From: Boswellia sacra
Lineage: Eukaryota; Streptophyta; Magnoliopsida; Sapindales; Burseraceae
NCBI GenBank assembly: GCA_013180625.2
Contig: SNVD02000244.1
Location: forward strand, 1 to 64,000
Length of the DNA stretch: 64,000 nt
Direction: 5' to 3'
The notes beneath the pieces were generated by a model. That model saw only the letters and a list, made by a program, of their open reading frames with translations, had not been told where the DNA came from and did not search any database. Position 1 is the stretch's first letter. Each line of letters opens with the position of its first letter. A program made the translations under genes and the position numbers. Of the stretch, positions 11,184 through 21,141 are shown piece after piece.

Positions 11184-11370
11184 CTTGAGTGTTATGTGAG
11201 GAGTTAAGGGTGAAATGAGGCTTATATATGGTGAAATGAGACAGGTGCACGCTTTTCATGGAATAGGTGCCCATCTATCGTGGAGCCCCAAAATATGCAC
11301 ACACCTATCTTTATAATAGGCGCATGCCTTGTTGATGGGCGCACGCCTGTTTACTCGAAACATTTGCAGA
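11184..11370 (-). promoter_or_regulatory. Promoter-like region of the antisense DUF7745 gene, Tat-1
   Basis: On the minus strand a TATATAAGCC box lies at about 11220-11231, some 40 bases upstream of the ATG. It is preceded by a cluster of near-palindromic GGCGCATGCC / GGCGTGCGCC words (11240-11360). The same word family recurs in the Tat-1 LTR (53755-53930) and in the PMD region (51665-51800). Confidence 0.5.
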
Positions 11371-11597
11371 AATTCATGAAATTGGTTATTTTTTAGTTGT
11401 ATATTTGCATTATTGTTATTATTGAACAAGATATGATGAAAAATGAAATTTTTACTCATTTTTAATGTTGCAAAGTTCAAATACCTTTAAAAAGTTCAAA
11501 ATAACATAAAAAATCCAAATCTTAAAGAGTTCCAAAAGCCCTATACAAAGCCTAAAAATCCTATGCAAAGCAAAATAAAATTAAAGTAGTCCACCAG
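11371..11597. other. Spacer between the two antisense cargo genes
   Basis: AT-rich sequence with no protein or RNA signal that I recognise. It contains a small run of ATT repeats (about 11400-11425) and A-rich direct repeats (TCCAAAAGCCCTA, CCTAAAAATCCTA). It probably holds the 3' untranslated region of the PMD gene that ends at 11598 on the minus strand. Confidence 0.4.
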
Positions 11598-12616
11598 CTA
11601 CTGGACATCATTGCCTCCAGTCTCTCCATAATCCTGCCCTCCTCTACTATAGCAAAGCCCAACAATCTCAACCTCCAAAGTAGTGATCCTCTTTACCATA
11701 GTCTGGTCCAAGCCATGTACACATTGGCATTTGCATATAGATTCATATAATAGGACATGCATACATTTTAGTATTTTTGTGAAAATAACTTACCCTTCTC
11801 TTAAAGCCCATCTCGTGGATGTATCCTCGAGAGGCCAAGTAAGTTCATCTAATAGAGCCATAACATCATGAGGCACCTATATATATAAAAATTGATGTTA
11901 GAATTATTTTAGAGGACTGTAAGAGAAAACACAAATGATAGAGCAGACTTACATGTGTGGTCTCTGCTGGAATGAAGGTAGAGGTCATGGAAGGATCAAT
12001 GAGGAATGTGTGCCTTTGCATAATCCCCTCCCTGCTCATTACCAAACATGACCTTTAGGAGAAAGAGTGAAGTCGATAACTATCACTTCAGGGGGAGGAG
12101 CCTGACTGGTAGGAGGAGATGTGGTATTACCTTCTGTACTAGAAGAACCAGCACAAGTAGTGCGACCTCTCTTCTAAACAAGACTAAATCCAAAAGTGGT
12201 AGTAGAAAGAACACAGGCCCAATTTACATAAACCATCTTAGTAGTAGGAAAAGATAAATCCTCTACCTCTATCCTAACTTGTTATAACTATAAGTCTACA
12301 TCATCAACCAATTGAGCAGTATCCACCATTAAATGAGGAAGAGAAGGGGGCATGTAGCAAGTCTTTCATTCCTAAAAGAGTATCCTCATGTCTACCAAAA
12401 GTCGAGCACCCCTCATAGCATCCTCCTAATGCTCTTGAGGCTCCCAAAACTGGTGGTTAACTTGCAAGAGGAATTCAAACAAGTCAGTATAATAATGGTT
12501 TTTTCTGTTTTATGTGATTCGAGGTGAGGTCTCAAATCGCTCCTCTCAAGCAGGCCAAGTCATGAGAAGCATCGGTATCCTTACACCCTTTGGACCAGGT
12601 GTAAGCATGAGGATAC
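11598..12616 (-). pseudogene. Antisense PMD cargo gene of Tat-1, 3' exons
   Basis: Minus-strand exons give the downstream half of a plant mobile domain (PMD/MAIN-like) protein: TWSKG near 12600, a Ser/Thr/Pro-rich linker (TSPPTSQAPPP, about 12110), REGIMQRHTFLIDPSM (about 12030-11980), VPHDVMALLDELTWPLED (about 11875-11820), and a last exon VKRITTLEVEIVGL ending at a stop at 11598-11600. A GT-AG intron of about 120 bases separates the last two. The reading frame continues into the 50848-52142 piece if Tat-2 and Athila-2 are removed. Several internal stops show it is dead. Cellular PMD proteins act in nuclear silencing and development; a role in transposons is not established. Confidence 0.72.
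12612..12616. other. Target-site duplication of Tat-2 (left copy)
   Basis: GATAC here is repeated exactly at 40034-40038, next to the other end of Tat-2. The site lies inside the Tat-1 PMD exon. Confidence 0.85.
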
Positions 12617-14537
12617 TGTGAACGGGGCCTTTCATCCCGCTAGAGCGTTTGCGACCACGACACTGTGTCAAAGCCTCTTTGGAGACTTAAGGGAACACAA
12701 ACAAGCCATGGGCATGTCTAGAGAAAGGAGTCGCCGCTCAATTATTCAATTAGGAATGAATGGGGGCAATATGATCCTTTGCTTTAGGACCTAAACTACC
12801 CTCATCCCTTTAGAGATTGGTTCAGGAAGTTAGGTTTCAACCCGCCTGGATGTAAATCTGGCATCCACCTGGGAAATACCATTTAGAAATATCTCGTATT
12901 ATTACATAGTCCGCTTAGTGTTGTTTGTTTTATGCACACATTTCTATTTTTATCTTTGTTAGGCATGTGAGTTGATTATTCAATCAATGAAAGTTGTATA
13001 TTCATATAAACAAAGAGGGAGGAGAATGGATTATATTTCCTTTCAAACATGGGGGAATGGGAGATTATTACAAGAATTGTTGTTCAACAATAAAGTAGAT
13101 TCTATATTTCATCTATACAATCCATCGTATATGTCATATATGTTCAAGTTGAGACTTGATAGATAATGAATTCCTCACCATCATTTGTGAATCTATTCAA
13201 TGTCTATCAAGTCTTTACATACATATTCAAGTTATTCAAGTATTCATTCTAAGTGATGGTCCCTCCCCATCAATATGAGTCTACCATCAATTCATGGCAT
13301 CATACAATTACGCTTCTACTCATGATATATTCATACATTCAAAAACAATCAAACAAAGCCATAATCTAATATCATGACATTCTAGCCTATATTTTGATAA
13401 ATTCTATCATGGCAATTCTACCTATAGCTATTCTAGCATAATTGATATTGAGTATCATGGCATTTCTAGCCTAAAACATGATTCTCATGGCTTATTCTAG
13501 CCTAAACATGGCATTCATGGCATATTCTAGCCTAATTCAAACATCCAAAATCAATCATGGCATTCAAGGGTAAAACGATAATTCTTACCTATTCTATGCT
13601 TTTTCCTAACATTCACTAAAGCAAACAAGTTTTTCTATCATGATTCTAATCATGTGCTCTTAAGCATGATTCCATAAAAGGAAGGATTGCGGACTTACTT
13701 CGACATGCTTATCCGTCTTACAAAAGAAATCGGGTTAGAACAATTCATAATAAACTAAACATGCTCCTAAGCATAAAATAAAACCTTAAACATGCTTTTT
13801 CTAAGCAAGAAAAGTAAAAGAGAGAGTACGAGAGAGGAAAGAATTATGCTCTTAAGACGTACCTTTTTGGGTTTAGAGTAATAGAATGCTTAAAAAAATA
13901 TTTATACTGGAAAAGACTTCTCCAATTCTCGAGTGTGTCTTCAAGAGGGAGAAGAGATGATTATATTATATTCGACAATTGGTATGTCCTGCAAAGTGAG
14001 AGGAGTAAGGTTTATTCAGGAGAGGGGTGAAGATGAAAAAGGAAATTTCCAAAGAAAATTTCTGGAAAATAAACTCAAGAGGGCCAAGTGGCCATCTTTA
14101 GACAGCCGGACTGTCATCTGATAGACGGTTGACCATTGGTCAATAGCCAGGTGATTGTCTTGGATATCCGGGCAGCTATCTCATGGCCGGTCGATCAATT
14201 TCCATTCAACCTTTTCCTTTTTTGTCTTCTTTCAATGTAGCCCCGTCAAACTTTGTTCCTTCGATCATGCATAACTTCTCGATTTCAAGTCTGATTTATG
14301 ATCCATAAATTTATACAAAAGCTAGACATCGGTAGCTTCGCAACGATATATGACTCATCATCAGATTACTCTTAGATTAATTTTTTTGATTTTTCAAACT
14401 CACATGTTAGTTTTCAAAGCTCTTTGCCAACTCTTTCTCACCCTTCTCTTATTGGCCTTAAAGGGTATTTTGGTCATTCTTTTTGCTCGACATTCATCTT
14501 CATTTTATCATCGAGCCTAAAAAATTTAGTGTCTAAA
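12617..14537 (-). repeat. Left (3') LTR of Tat-2
   Basis: On the plus strand it begins TGTGAACGGGG and ends near AGTGTCTAAA. It is homologous to 38085-40033. It holds a region of TCTAGCCTAAA/CATGGCATTC repeats (about 13370-13560), hairpin-forming segments (13160-13300) and a motif cluster (14085-14190). By hand, about 23 of the first 150 positions differ from the right LTR, nearly all C/T or G/A. Confidence 0.88.
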
Positions 14538-14566
14538 GCTTACCCCCTACTTTGGAGAGGTTTGTG
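14538..14566 (-). promoter_or_regulatory. Polypurine tract of Tat-2
   Basis: On the minus strand the sequence reads CAAAGTAGGGGGTAAGCTT immediately before the LTR. The matching tracts of Tat-1 (53531-53541) and Tat-3 (58699-58711) share GGGGGYAA. Confidence 0.75.
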
Positions 14567-15260
14567 AGACACAAAAGTCGACAAAGTACTCTTGCTTCAT
14601 CTTTCTTTCTTTTGTCTCAACATCCTTAGCTTTGTCCTCCTTCTTTTTGACTTTCTCTTCATCTCTCTCTCTTATTCTATTCCCACAAAAAGGTACACCC
14701 ATTCAAGCACTATTGTGCCCTTTTAGGGGTAGATGTACTCGTTTAAGGGCTAATGTGTCCATCTAAGAGCAGATGTGCCCGTTCAAGGGCTGATATGCCC
14801 ATCCAAGGTCGGATGTGCCCGTTCAAGGGTTGATGTGCCTATTGGAGGGTAGATGTGCCTATTCGAGGTGGGTGTGCCCATCCAAGGGTGAACATGCCTA
14901 TCTAAGGTGAGTGTGCCCATCGAAGGATGGATGTGCCCATTTAAGGGTTGAGATGCCCTTCTAAGGGTGATATGTGCCTATCTAAGGCAAATGTGCCCGT
15001 TTAAGGGCTAGAAAGCATCCTTACGATGCTTACAATAAAACATTATTTAGTGCACCTACTTCTTAGGGTTTTTAACACTCTTCAGTGCACTTACTTCTTA
15101 GTGTTTGGTAACACTCTTTAGTGCGCCTAATCTAAGGGCTTCAAACACTTTTAAGTGCACCTACTTCTTAGGGTTTTCAACACTCTTTAGTGTGCCTCTT
15201 CTTAGGGCTTGTGCCTATTCTAGGGGCTTGAAAGCACTCTTAAGTGCATCTACTTTTTAG
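14567..15260. repeat. Two degenerate tandem-repeat arrays in the Tat-2 3' region
   Basis: 14690-15010 holds about a dozen copies of a roughly 23-26 base unit related to GATGTGCCCGTTCAAGGGCT. 15010-15260 holds a roughly 60-base unit built from AGTGCACCTACTTCTTAGGG and AACACTCTTTAGTG. The same two arrays, inverted, lie at 57950-58620 in Tat-3. No gene is seen. Confidence 0.75.
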
Positions 15261-16025
15261 GGTTTCCTTATAATGCATGCCTATTAGGAAAACTTCTATC
15301 ATGCACTGTTTTGTGGTCTTTAAACCTTCTTAATCTTTGAGCCTTCGGTTGAGTATTATTCATTCATCTTTGATCTCTTTAGATTTTGCATTCGTTGGGT
15401 TTAATGCCCCTCATCTGAGTATTCTTCATGCTTCCTTAGTCTATTTTAGATTTCGTATTCAATGGGTTTCATGCCCAAGCTTCTGTTCTTGATTCCTTTC
15501 AATCCACTGGGGAAAATATTTTGATTTATCATGTTCTAACATTCTTCATTCTCGACTTCTCTTGCATTCACCATTCTTTTCACTGGGGAGCTTTGGATTC
15601 TTGGACTTATTATGGATTCTTCCATTTGTCTTTGCAAGTTCCTGCAAAATTCAAAAATTTCTTGATGATGTAAAATCAATGCAAATTTTTTACCTCATTT
15701 GGTGTGTTCTTCAACAAATTGCTTTCTCGTATCTAGAGGAACTCTTCTATGTAATTCTGATCGAAGATTTTATTGATTAAGGTCGGTCTTCTTTCCTTGT
15801 GAGTTGCTAAATCATTGCCACGATCACTGATTTCATCAGAAATGTCTTATGGTCGATGAGGAATTTCTTTTTTTTTCTTTTTTTCTTCTTTCTTTCTCTC
15901 TCTCCTCTTTTCTCTCTCTTTTCTTTTTTTCTTCTCTTTTCTCCCTCTTTTCTTTTTTCTCCCTCTTTTTTTTTCTTTTTTCTTTCTTTCTTCTTTTCTT
16001 TTCTTTCTTTTTCGTTTGGCCCTTT
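15261..16025. other. Noncoding spacer with a polypyrimidine tract, Tat-2
   Basis: 15261-15860 has C/T-rich text with repeated CAATGGGTTTCATGCC-like phrases (about 15395 and 15460) and no recognisable gene. 15866-16012 is almost pure T/C (TTTTCTTTT runs). It gives long open frames of Phe/Ser/Leu on one strand and Lys/Arg/Glu on the other, which are composition artefacts. The tract lies just upstream of the PMD promoter. Confidence 0.6.
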
Positions 16026-16145
16026 ATTTGGGGGATGGTTGATCGGCTGTCTAATAGCCGCCCGACTATCTGACCGTTGCCCAGTGGTTGGTCAATAGTC
16101 ATCAGCTGTCTGACTACCAGGCAGAGGTTGAGGGCTTTTATAAAG
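16026..16145 (+). promoter_or_regulatory. Promoter of the antisense PMD gene, Tat-2
   Basis: A cluster of words such as TTGATCGGCTGTC, ATAGCCGCCCGACT and GTCTGACTACC (16033-16125) is followed by TATAAAG at 16139-16145, about 140 bases before the PMD ATG. The phrase ATAGCCGCCCG also occurs in the minus strand of the Tat-2 right LTR (about 39655-39680), and a related cluster precedes the DUF7745 gene (28970-29108). Confidence 0.6.
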
Positions 16146-16282
16146 CCCGCTCATCCTCTCGCACCCTCATTCGCAGATAACTTCTTCATTTCTTGCACCT
16201 TCATTCGCGCATAACTTCTTCATTTTGTATCCGATTCACTCCCGGTTTCTTCCTACGTGTTCATCTTAACTTTTTATTTCTA

Positions 16283-17642
16283 ATGGCAGGCCATCTAGTC
16301 CACCTTGACTTGAACGAGATTGATCCATTCTGAAAATTGACATTAAGGGGTCTTCTAAGAGACCAGGAGGTGTCGGTTTTCTACGATGTGGCTTCTCATA
16401 TAATCAATTTGGTACACAATTTCTTTGTTCTTTACTTTTTCTATTTTCCTCGAATATGTTTAGGCTTGCATTCATGTAGAAACTTCAATTTCTTGCTCTA
16501 GGATTATCATGAGAACCGGATGTGTGGGGCATTTTCTGGAGCCCATAGTTGGTTCTTAGAGATAAAGAATGATGCAGTTAGGAGGAGGATCATCGATTTT
16601 GAATTCTATGAGTTTATGACTTGTCTTTCGCATGCTAAGCGGTACACTGATCATCGGGCATTAACCGTTTTGTGTGAGAGATGGATGGATACAACCCACA
16701 CATTCCATCTTTCGTTTGGTGAGATGACAATTACGCCCTTGGACATTGTTGCCTGATCGATCTTCCAAGCAGTAATGAACCGATTCCTATTAACACCTAA
16801 ATTACAGATTCGACGGATTAACATACATTGATCAAGGATCTTCTCGAGTCTGAGGTGAAGGTCAAGAGCAATGTTTCCATTCGATATGCTCACCTACATG
16901 AATATTGAAAATAGAGGTCTAATCTGACTCTGGTTGATATGGATCAGTATGCTTGCAGCTTCATCGTCTATCTACTGGGTACGACATTTTTTGCCAATGC
17001 GTCGAACACTACTACTTTGACTTTACTTCCTTCCCTCCGAGATCTTGATCGAGCGAAATATTTTGATTGGGGTCGCGTTGGTCTCGGCCAACTATTTTTT
17101 GTTTCAGATCAGGCTTGTTGCGATATTGTTAAGGTCTCGGGATTTGTTGCAATCATTGAGGTAACTTCTTTCTTTTTCACACCTTCATGTTTTATTTTTT
17201 AAGACTTCCATTTATGATTCTGTACCATCCATATAAGATGTGGGTGTATGAGTTAGGAGTTCTACCATCTCCTTTTCCTATTAGAGAGGATTCTTTTTTT
17301 TCCTCACATGGGCTGCACATCGTGCAGATCTTGAGAGATCTCATGAACTAGACTTCTTTCGTGACTACATTCACATGTTGGCCTGGTACAAGGTAACAAA
17401 GAAATTATAGTCAATATTTCATTTATACCATACTCTTGCCATCCCTTTTTTTATTATTTTGTAGATTCATTCTAAGTGGTAGAGACCCGAGAAAAACTGG
17501 TCTGTAGCTACGAGAATTGCTACCCCTTTCAACTTACAACGTATCCTATTTCCTTGTGTAAACAACATGATATGGTATCTAGGTGACCGCGTGTGGGATT
17601 GGTTCGAGGGCCCTACATGCCATTTGATTCCTCTTTCACCAT
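16283..17642 (+). pseudogene. Antisense PMD cargo gene of Tat-2, 5' exons
   Basis: Exon 1 starts at ATG 16283 (MAGHLVHLDLNEIDPF) and ends about 16411. A GT-AG intron runs from 16412 to 16501. Exon 2 (16502 to about 17159) holds the core PMD signatures ALTVLCERWMDTTHTFHL, then FGEMTITPLDIVA (about 16716-16754). LLGTTFFANAS and SLRDLDRAKYFDWGRV follow (16972-17080). The expected GT donor follows ATCATTGAG near 17160. Later exon pieces reach the Athila-1 insertion at 17642. Stops after residue 16, at about 16754-16756 and elsewhere show it is dead. It is antisense to Tat-2. It matches the Tat-1 copy, including exon borders. Confidence 0.78.
17638..17642. other. Target-site duplication of Athila-1 (left copy)
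   Basis: ACCAT, repeated exactly at 27896-27900 on the other side of Athila-1. Confidence 0.88.
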
Positions 17643-19170
17643 TGACACATCCGAAAAAGGATTGTCTCCCAAGTATAGGAGTGTCGAAGTAATAATCCCA
17701 GTGAGACCGAGGTCGATCCACGAGGAAGGGGATTTTAGCGTTACAAATTATAAGATAAGCAAATATGATATGAATAATTCAAAGAAATAACAAGATAATA
17801 TCAATAAATATGTAAGATGATAGGCGGTATTACTGACCATTCAAATATAAAACAAAATGTAAGAGGAGGTAAAACCATCCATGGAAATAGGTGGTAAACC
17901 AACCATAGTAAATTAAAGAGCAATTTCATAAGGTGGTAGAACCTGCCATAGTAAATAAAATAAAAAGTTCATAAACAATAGAATAATTAAAATACGAGAG
18001 GAATTAACACAATAACAATGAAGGCTAAGGTTAGGGGATCCGCCCTTGATATTTCAAATAAGGATAGTTAACCCATTTTAGTTATATGAATTATATTTGT
18101 TTCATTACCAATATTTATACCACTTCTTGTAAATGGGTTCAAGCATCCAATGTGCCAATCAGTATATGTCTACAACAAATCAAGGTTCCTAACTAGATTC
18201 ATGTCGGTAAGAAAGAACCATACGACATCTAGAAAGGATCCAAGCATTTTATGTGCCAAGGATTGTCGACAATGGATCAAGACCTCCACTTTACGAGTGG
18301 TGTCAAGATTGATTAAGAAAATAAATATAAATCACATAAAATAAACAATACAAGATTATGATTATTAAGCACATATTAAAGGGTTAGAGAATCCTTATTC
18401 TCATATCAAGGGTTTCACCCTTTCACCTTAGCAAAAGAGAAATTAGAAGAACATTATAATAGAAAGAAAATAAAATGCAAGAAAAAGGAATTTCATTAAT
18501 AACATAAACACACAAAACACAATACAAGATCCTAGCCAAAGCCAAAATGTTCCAGCCAAGGCCAAGATGCCCTAATGGGTCACAAGGCACCTCTATTTAT
18601 AGATACATCCAGGGGCAAACTTGTCAAATTACAAGAGCATAATTGTCAAATATTAGTTGTAAATATCTTTGACAATTGGGATCATTAGGCACCGACTTTG
18701 ACCATCAATTTTGACATCGAAATTTTGTGAATTTTAATCACATGTCTTCATGAAAGTTGTAGATATTTCTCTCAGCTTTCTAGAACATATTGATTTGCAC
18801 AATTTGGATACGTATTTTGAGAGATACGGTCCAAATACTGAGGCCTGGTCAGACTGGGCCGAGACTGTAGATGGGTTCACTTCAAGCCCAATTTTTGTCC
18901 ACTAAGAGCCCGAATTTGATGATGCTTGTGAAATGCAATCTTGTAGACAATTAAATCATCTTTCCAAAACATTAAGAATTGCATCATTCTGATCTATAAA
19001 TAGAGAGTTATGCCCATTTTACCGAACCTGTAACAAAACCAAAATTAAGAGAAATTAATTCCAAAGATGCAAATGCTACAAATATGCTTAAGTTGAGAAT
19101 TTAATGACACTATTAATGCAATATGATGAACTAAACTCTTATTAAACATGCATATTTAAGTGTTTCATCA
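17643..19170 (-). repeat. Left (3') LTR of Athila-1
   Basis: On the plus strand it runs TGACACATCCGAAAAAGG to GTGTTTCATCA. The minus-strand TATA (CTATAAATAGAG) is at about 18591-18602 and is conserved in the right LTR. No genes are inside; short frames such as 18150-18344 are incidental. Confidence 0.93.
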
Positions 19171-19182
19171 CACCCCCCAACT
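19171..19182 (-). promoter_or_regulatory. Polypurine tract of Athila-1
   Basis: On the minus strand the sequence is AGTTGGGGGGTG immediately before the LTR start TGATGA. The same tract precedes the Athila-2 LTR (41126-41134). Confidence 0.8.
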
Positions 19183-20430
19183 AGCTTATTGCTAGTCCCT
19201 AGCAATTAAAGCGTTATTATTTAGAAGTGATTTATAGAATTTTACATCCAAGGTGGTCATTGTTGCACTTTCCTTGATTTTATCCAAATAAACAAACTCT
19301 CAACCAATTATTATTTTTTTTTTTTATGACTCATGTACCCTTCAGTCAAGATATCAATAAACCTCCTTTTTGTGCTCAGTCAACACATGACTATGGGGCT
19401 TATTAGAAAGAAGTCATATCGGTTCTAATATTTGTAAGGCTAACAACTTTAGGTAGGGGACATTTATTTATTTTATATATATATGTATTTTTTTTTTTGA
19501 AAGAATGCATCTTTAACCCATGTAGCGAGCCTTAGGCTAATGGCTCCCAGACCAGTTGGCCTTAGGGCATTAGGTGTTAAGACACCCCTTCGAGCTTAGC
19601 GACTCGGGTTGCCGATGCTTTATTTTTGCTTAGAAACTTATGGATAGTGTAATGTTCAATCCCATTAAGCTTTCTCCTTAATCCATGTAGCGAGCTTTAG
19701 GCCAATAGCTCCCAACCCAGTTGGTCTTAGGGTATTAGGTGTTGAGGCACCCCTCGGGCTTAATTGCTCGAATTAAGGAGGCTACAGGACCAAACTTATC
19801 CACATTACTTGTTTTCTTTTTCTTTTTTTTCTTTTTTTTTTTAACTTTCCTTTCCTTTGTGTTGTTATCCTAAACAAAACAAAAGAACTCAAATATTACA
19901 ACATTTCATTTAACACCCACAATCATGCATCAAGGTATGTGTGTGTTGTGTGAAGAAGGGTTCATGAATACTTGCTTAATGAGTACATAAGCACACAATT
20001 TTTTTTTAATTTAAATGATAAGGTTGTAAGAGTTCATAGATTTGAATAATTCAAAGTGAAATGAATAAGACCTCCTTGTTATAAAATTCAAAAATCAAGT
20101 CTAAATAATATCAAGTTAGCTAAAATGAGTTCATAAGATCAAAATAAAATGACAAATTGGTTAGAATGGGTTTCAAGAGTTCAAACTGGCCCTCCATACT
20201 CTACCATTCCTGACCCAGAATGCGTCTCAAGAGGATTTGAACTCCTTACACCGCACTCTGAATCTAATTACTAACTCGCTTTCTTTTTTTTTTTTTTTGC
20301 AAGAAAAAATAAAATTTCAAGACACACTTATGTCTACTATCCTTCCCCCCCAAACCAAATGAAACATTGTCCTCAATGTTTAAATGTAGAGAGATAAAGT
20401 ATAGGAGACATTACCTGAAGCTTCTGTTAT
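19183..20430 (-). other. Athila-1 3' noncoding region with a duplicated structured segment
   Basis: No gene is seen. It contains two copies of a roughly 95-base segment at 19517-19610 and 19682-19770 (GTAGCGAGCCTTAGGCTAAT in the first). Each can form several stems, for example GGTGT-TAAG-ACACC in the first copy. Poly-T runs lie at 19310, 19490, 19820 and 20285. Athila-2 keeps both copies (41282-41375, 41446-41540), so the segment belongs to the element. Confidence 0.6.
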
Positions 20431-21141
20431 TCAAGAGAGATGACCTGAAAGACTCATAAAATAACATGCTAAAAATAAAAGAAAAAAAAAATACAAACGG
20501 AGATTCAGATCCAATTTGCACTTTTTGTTTTGTCCTCCTGCCCAATTAATTTGAGTACTAGCTGGGTCGGGTTCATACTCAACTTCTTGTAATTTGTCAA
20601 GTAACTCACCAGCAGAAGTGGCAGAAACAAGGATCTGTCTCGCCCAATGTGAGATAAAATTTTGTTCTACAGCTGCATCAACAAAACTTATCAAAGGATC
20701 AAATAAATTTTTAACATTCAACAAACCTATGGGTTTTTGATGGAGATTCAGTTGGGCCCAAGAGGCAATTTGAAAATTTTCTTCAAGAGTGCCAAAACCA
20801 CCTGGTAAAGCAATAAAGGCATCTAAATTGATGAGCATATGTGCCATGCGTTCATGCATAGAGGAGACCTGTAACTCCTTCCCAACCGTTTTTCCAACAA
20901 TACTTTCTACATCCAAAGCTTTAGGAATAACTCCTAAAACTTGAGTACCTCCTACATGTGCAGCTGTTGACACACAACCCATTAACCCGAGGCTACCTCC
21001 CCCATAAACCACATGAATCTTTCTTTCAGCCAGTAGCCTACCAAGATAATTCGCTACTTCTATGAACTCTTCAATTTTACCCAGTCGAGATCCACAGAAT
21101 ACACATATCCTTTGGATTCGACGTTTTGAAGTTCCCTCCAT
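20431..21141 (-). CDS. LOG: LOG: cytokinin riboside 5'-monophosphate phosphoribohydrolase, captured in Athila-1
   Basis: An intact 236-residue frame with the full LOG fold. The N-terminus has ICVFCGSRLGK (residues about 12-22), then the nucleotide-binding loop VVYGGGSLGLMG (about 44-55). VLGVIPKAL and MHERM follow (the Arg is the conserved catalytic one; better-known LOGs have Lys next). Last come the signature PGGFGTLEE (about 113-121) and [19 protein letters not shown] enzymes release active cytokinin bases from their nucleotides in one step, in the cytosol or nucleus. The family is about 200-230 residues; the last 18 or so residues here (Phe-rich) look like read-through. Plant LOG genes normally have several introns and this one has none, so capture through mRNA is likely. 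It lies in sense orientation between integrase and LTR. Expression is unknown. Confidence 0.92.
   Translation of the reverse strand: MEGTSKRRIQRICVFCGSRLGKIEEFIEVANYLGRLLAERKIHVVYGGGSLGLMGCVSTAAHVGGTQVLGVIPKALDVESIVGKTVGKELQVSSMHERMAHMLINLDAFIALPGGFGTLEENFQIASWAQLNLHQKPIGLLNVKNLFDPLISFVDAAVEQNFISHWARQILVSATSAGELLDKLQEVEYEPDPASTQINWAGGQNKKCKLDLNLRLYFFFLLFLACYFMSLSGHLS

Noticed and set aside
15836..16102. Long open frames (Lys/Arg/Glu-rich on minus, Phe/Ser/Leu-rich on plus)
   Set aside because: They read a nearly pure polypyrimidine tract; no domain and no homologue in the other Tat copies.
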